Assembly (NCBI GenBank): GCA_000648925.1 | Contig: JFHF01000003.1 | Span: 186,001-250,000 of the forward strand | Reading direction: 5' to 3' | From: Caballeronia jiangsuensis | GTDB taxonomy: Bacteria > Pseudomonadota > Gammaproteobacteria > Burkholderiales > Burkholderiaceae | DNA: 64,000 nucleotides | Shown: one piece after another, positions 63,379 through 64,000 of the stretch | Position numbering within the stretch: the stretch's first letter is position 1 | Layout of the letters: each line of letters opens with the position of its first letter | Made by a program: the position numbers and the translations under genes | The notes under the pieces: generated by a model | The model's database searches: none | Seen by the model: only the letters and a program-made list of their open reading frames with translations | Told to the model about the DNA's origin: nothing

Positions 63379-64000
63379 CTACACTTTCGACCCACCATGC
63401 CCATCATAGGCCGTCAAGATTAACGGTTTTGTCTGTTCGAAATCGTCGAAACTGGCGATCGATAACTCCAGATCCCCCGTCCCCCAGTGACCGAATTTAC
63501 GCGCGTCGCGGGCATTTCCCGGCAACGGATTGATCTTATCGGGGTCAAGATGAAGAAACAGCAAAAATCTGGTCTTTTGCGGGACGATGGAAGCAAAGTT
63601 CTTTAACCGCTTGAACGCGACGTACAGTTTGAGCTCCTTACGCTGAACATCGTCACCCAAAGAACCGATGAAGTCTTCCATCGACGTCAACAGGTCAATC
63701 ATCGAAGCCGGATATTGTTCAACCCACTCCGCATAGCTCTTGTCTCCGCTCGAAACTGCCGACTTGGCAGCGACACTGGTTACCGTCGGCATCGCCGGCT
63801 CCACGGATGTAGCAGGAACCGAAGGAGCTACTGCCTTCGCGGGATTCGATAGCTTCAGGCCTGTCTTCGGCTTAGCGGCAATAGCCGCATTAACAAGTTC
63901 GAAGAGTAGAAGGTCGGACCCGAATCGGCGATATCTAATCAACTCGACGTTACGATTGATCTGTTGCACCGCATGGACGTCGTATCGAGTGAAATCCGCG
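63379..64000 (-). CDS. DUF5655 family protein, 5' end missing
   Basis: The frame is open from 63379 (stop) through the right edge. The visible C-terminal part has ELVNAAIAAKP, a Pro/Val/Ala/Ser-rich linker and the block ELKLYVAFKRLKNFASIVPQKTRFLLFLHLDPDKINPLPGNARD with GHWGTGDLELS, which matches DUF5655 ('predicted transport protein', COG3586). Such proteins often have an N-terminal nuclease-like (DUF91) half, which would be beyond the window; the visible DFTRYDVHAV and RRFGSDLLLFEL piece may be its end. Confidence 0.8.
   Translation of the reverse strand, partial: ADFTRYDVHAVQQINRNVELIRYRRFGSDLLLFELVNAAIAAKPKTGLKLSNPAKAVAPSVPATSVEPAMPTVTSVAAKSAVSSGDKSYAEWVEQYPASMIDLLTSMEDFIGSLGDDVQRKELKLYVAFKRLKNFASIVPQKTRFLLFLHLDPDKINPLPGNARDARKFGHWGTGDLELSIASFDDFEQTKPLILTAYDGHGGSKV

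Overview
The window is a gene-dense, high-GC (about 64% by eye) stretch of bacterial chromosome. Gene content points to Burkholderiaceae, most likely the Paraburkholderia/Caballeronia group: a NodI/NodJ-type exporter pair, several small proteins of a kind typical of Burkholderia, a PuuD-type urate hydroxylase, and an intergenic inverted-repeat element whose junk translation contains 'FFAAAKKV', which I recall from this clade (memory, not searched). No phage, insertion sequence, CRISPR array or plasmid backbone was seen. The organism is inferred from family resemblance only.

Layout. 1-9 kb: end of a DUF2939 gene, a universal stress protein, the nodI-nodJ ABC exporter, a two-gene tkt-gnd pentose-phosphate operon, an aldo/keto reductase and a divergent 14-TM drug exporter. 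9-17 kb: a RelE/HigB-like toxin with its HTH antitoxin, a three-gene secreted cluster ending in a lytic transglycosylase, an SDR and an O-methyltransferase diverging around a dyad operator candidate, small Burkholderia-type proteins, dusA and tRNA-His. 17-24 kb: a 3-hydroxyisobutyryl-CoA hydrolase with a TetR gene, more small proteins, an SMR pump with a UPF0303 protein, tRNA-fMet and a periplasmic copper set (DUF2946, CopC, PCu(A)C). 24-36 kb: penicillin-binding protein 1A, an RHH protein, a PspA/TPR pair, glycogen debranching enzyme, a DUF2252 protein, mscL and dodecin.

36.5-54.4 kb is a purine salvage and degradation region. A BMP-type nucleoside ABC importer and a LysR regulator sit beside an 8-oxoguanine deaminase. 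PuuD, UraH, UraD, an allantoin racemase, PuuE, allantoicase and AllA together take urate to glyoxylate plus two urea. An NCS1 permease brings in the substrate, and a GntR/FCD regulator is placed next to two matching palindromes. Xanthine dehydrogenase and urease are not in the window.

54.7-64 kb: an ldcA-tadA-DUF1992 operon, a complete ddpXABCDF-type D-Ala-D-Ala dipeptidase and dipeptide import operon, thpR, and a DUF5655 gene cut by the window edge. LdcA, DdpX/DdpA-F and PBP1A all touch peptidoglycan synthesis or recycling.

The most unusual feature is a pair of ~600-bp elements (35924-36528 and 42635-43225). Each is a large nested inverted repeat lying between convergent gene ends. Each has near-identical terminal arms, and the two arms of one copy match each other better than they match the other copy. 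The two copies, in the same orientation, bracket the nucleoside transporter and LysR block.
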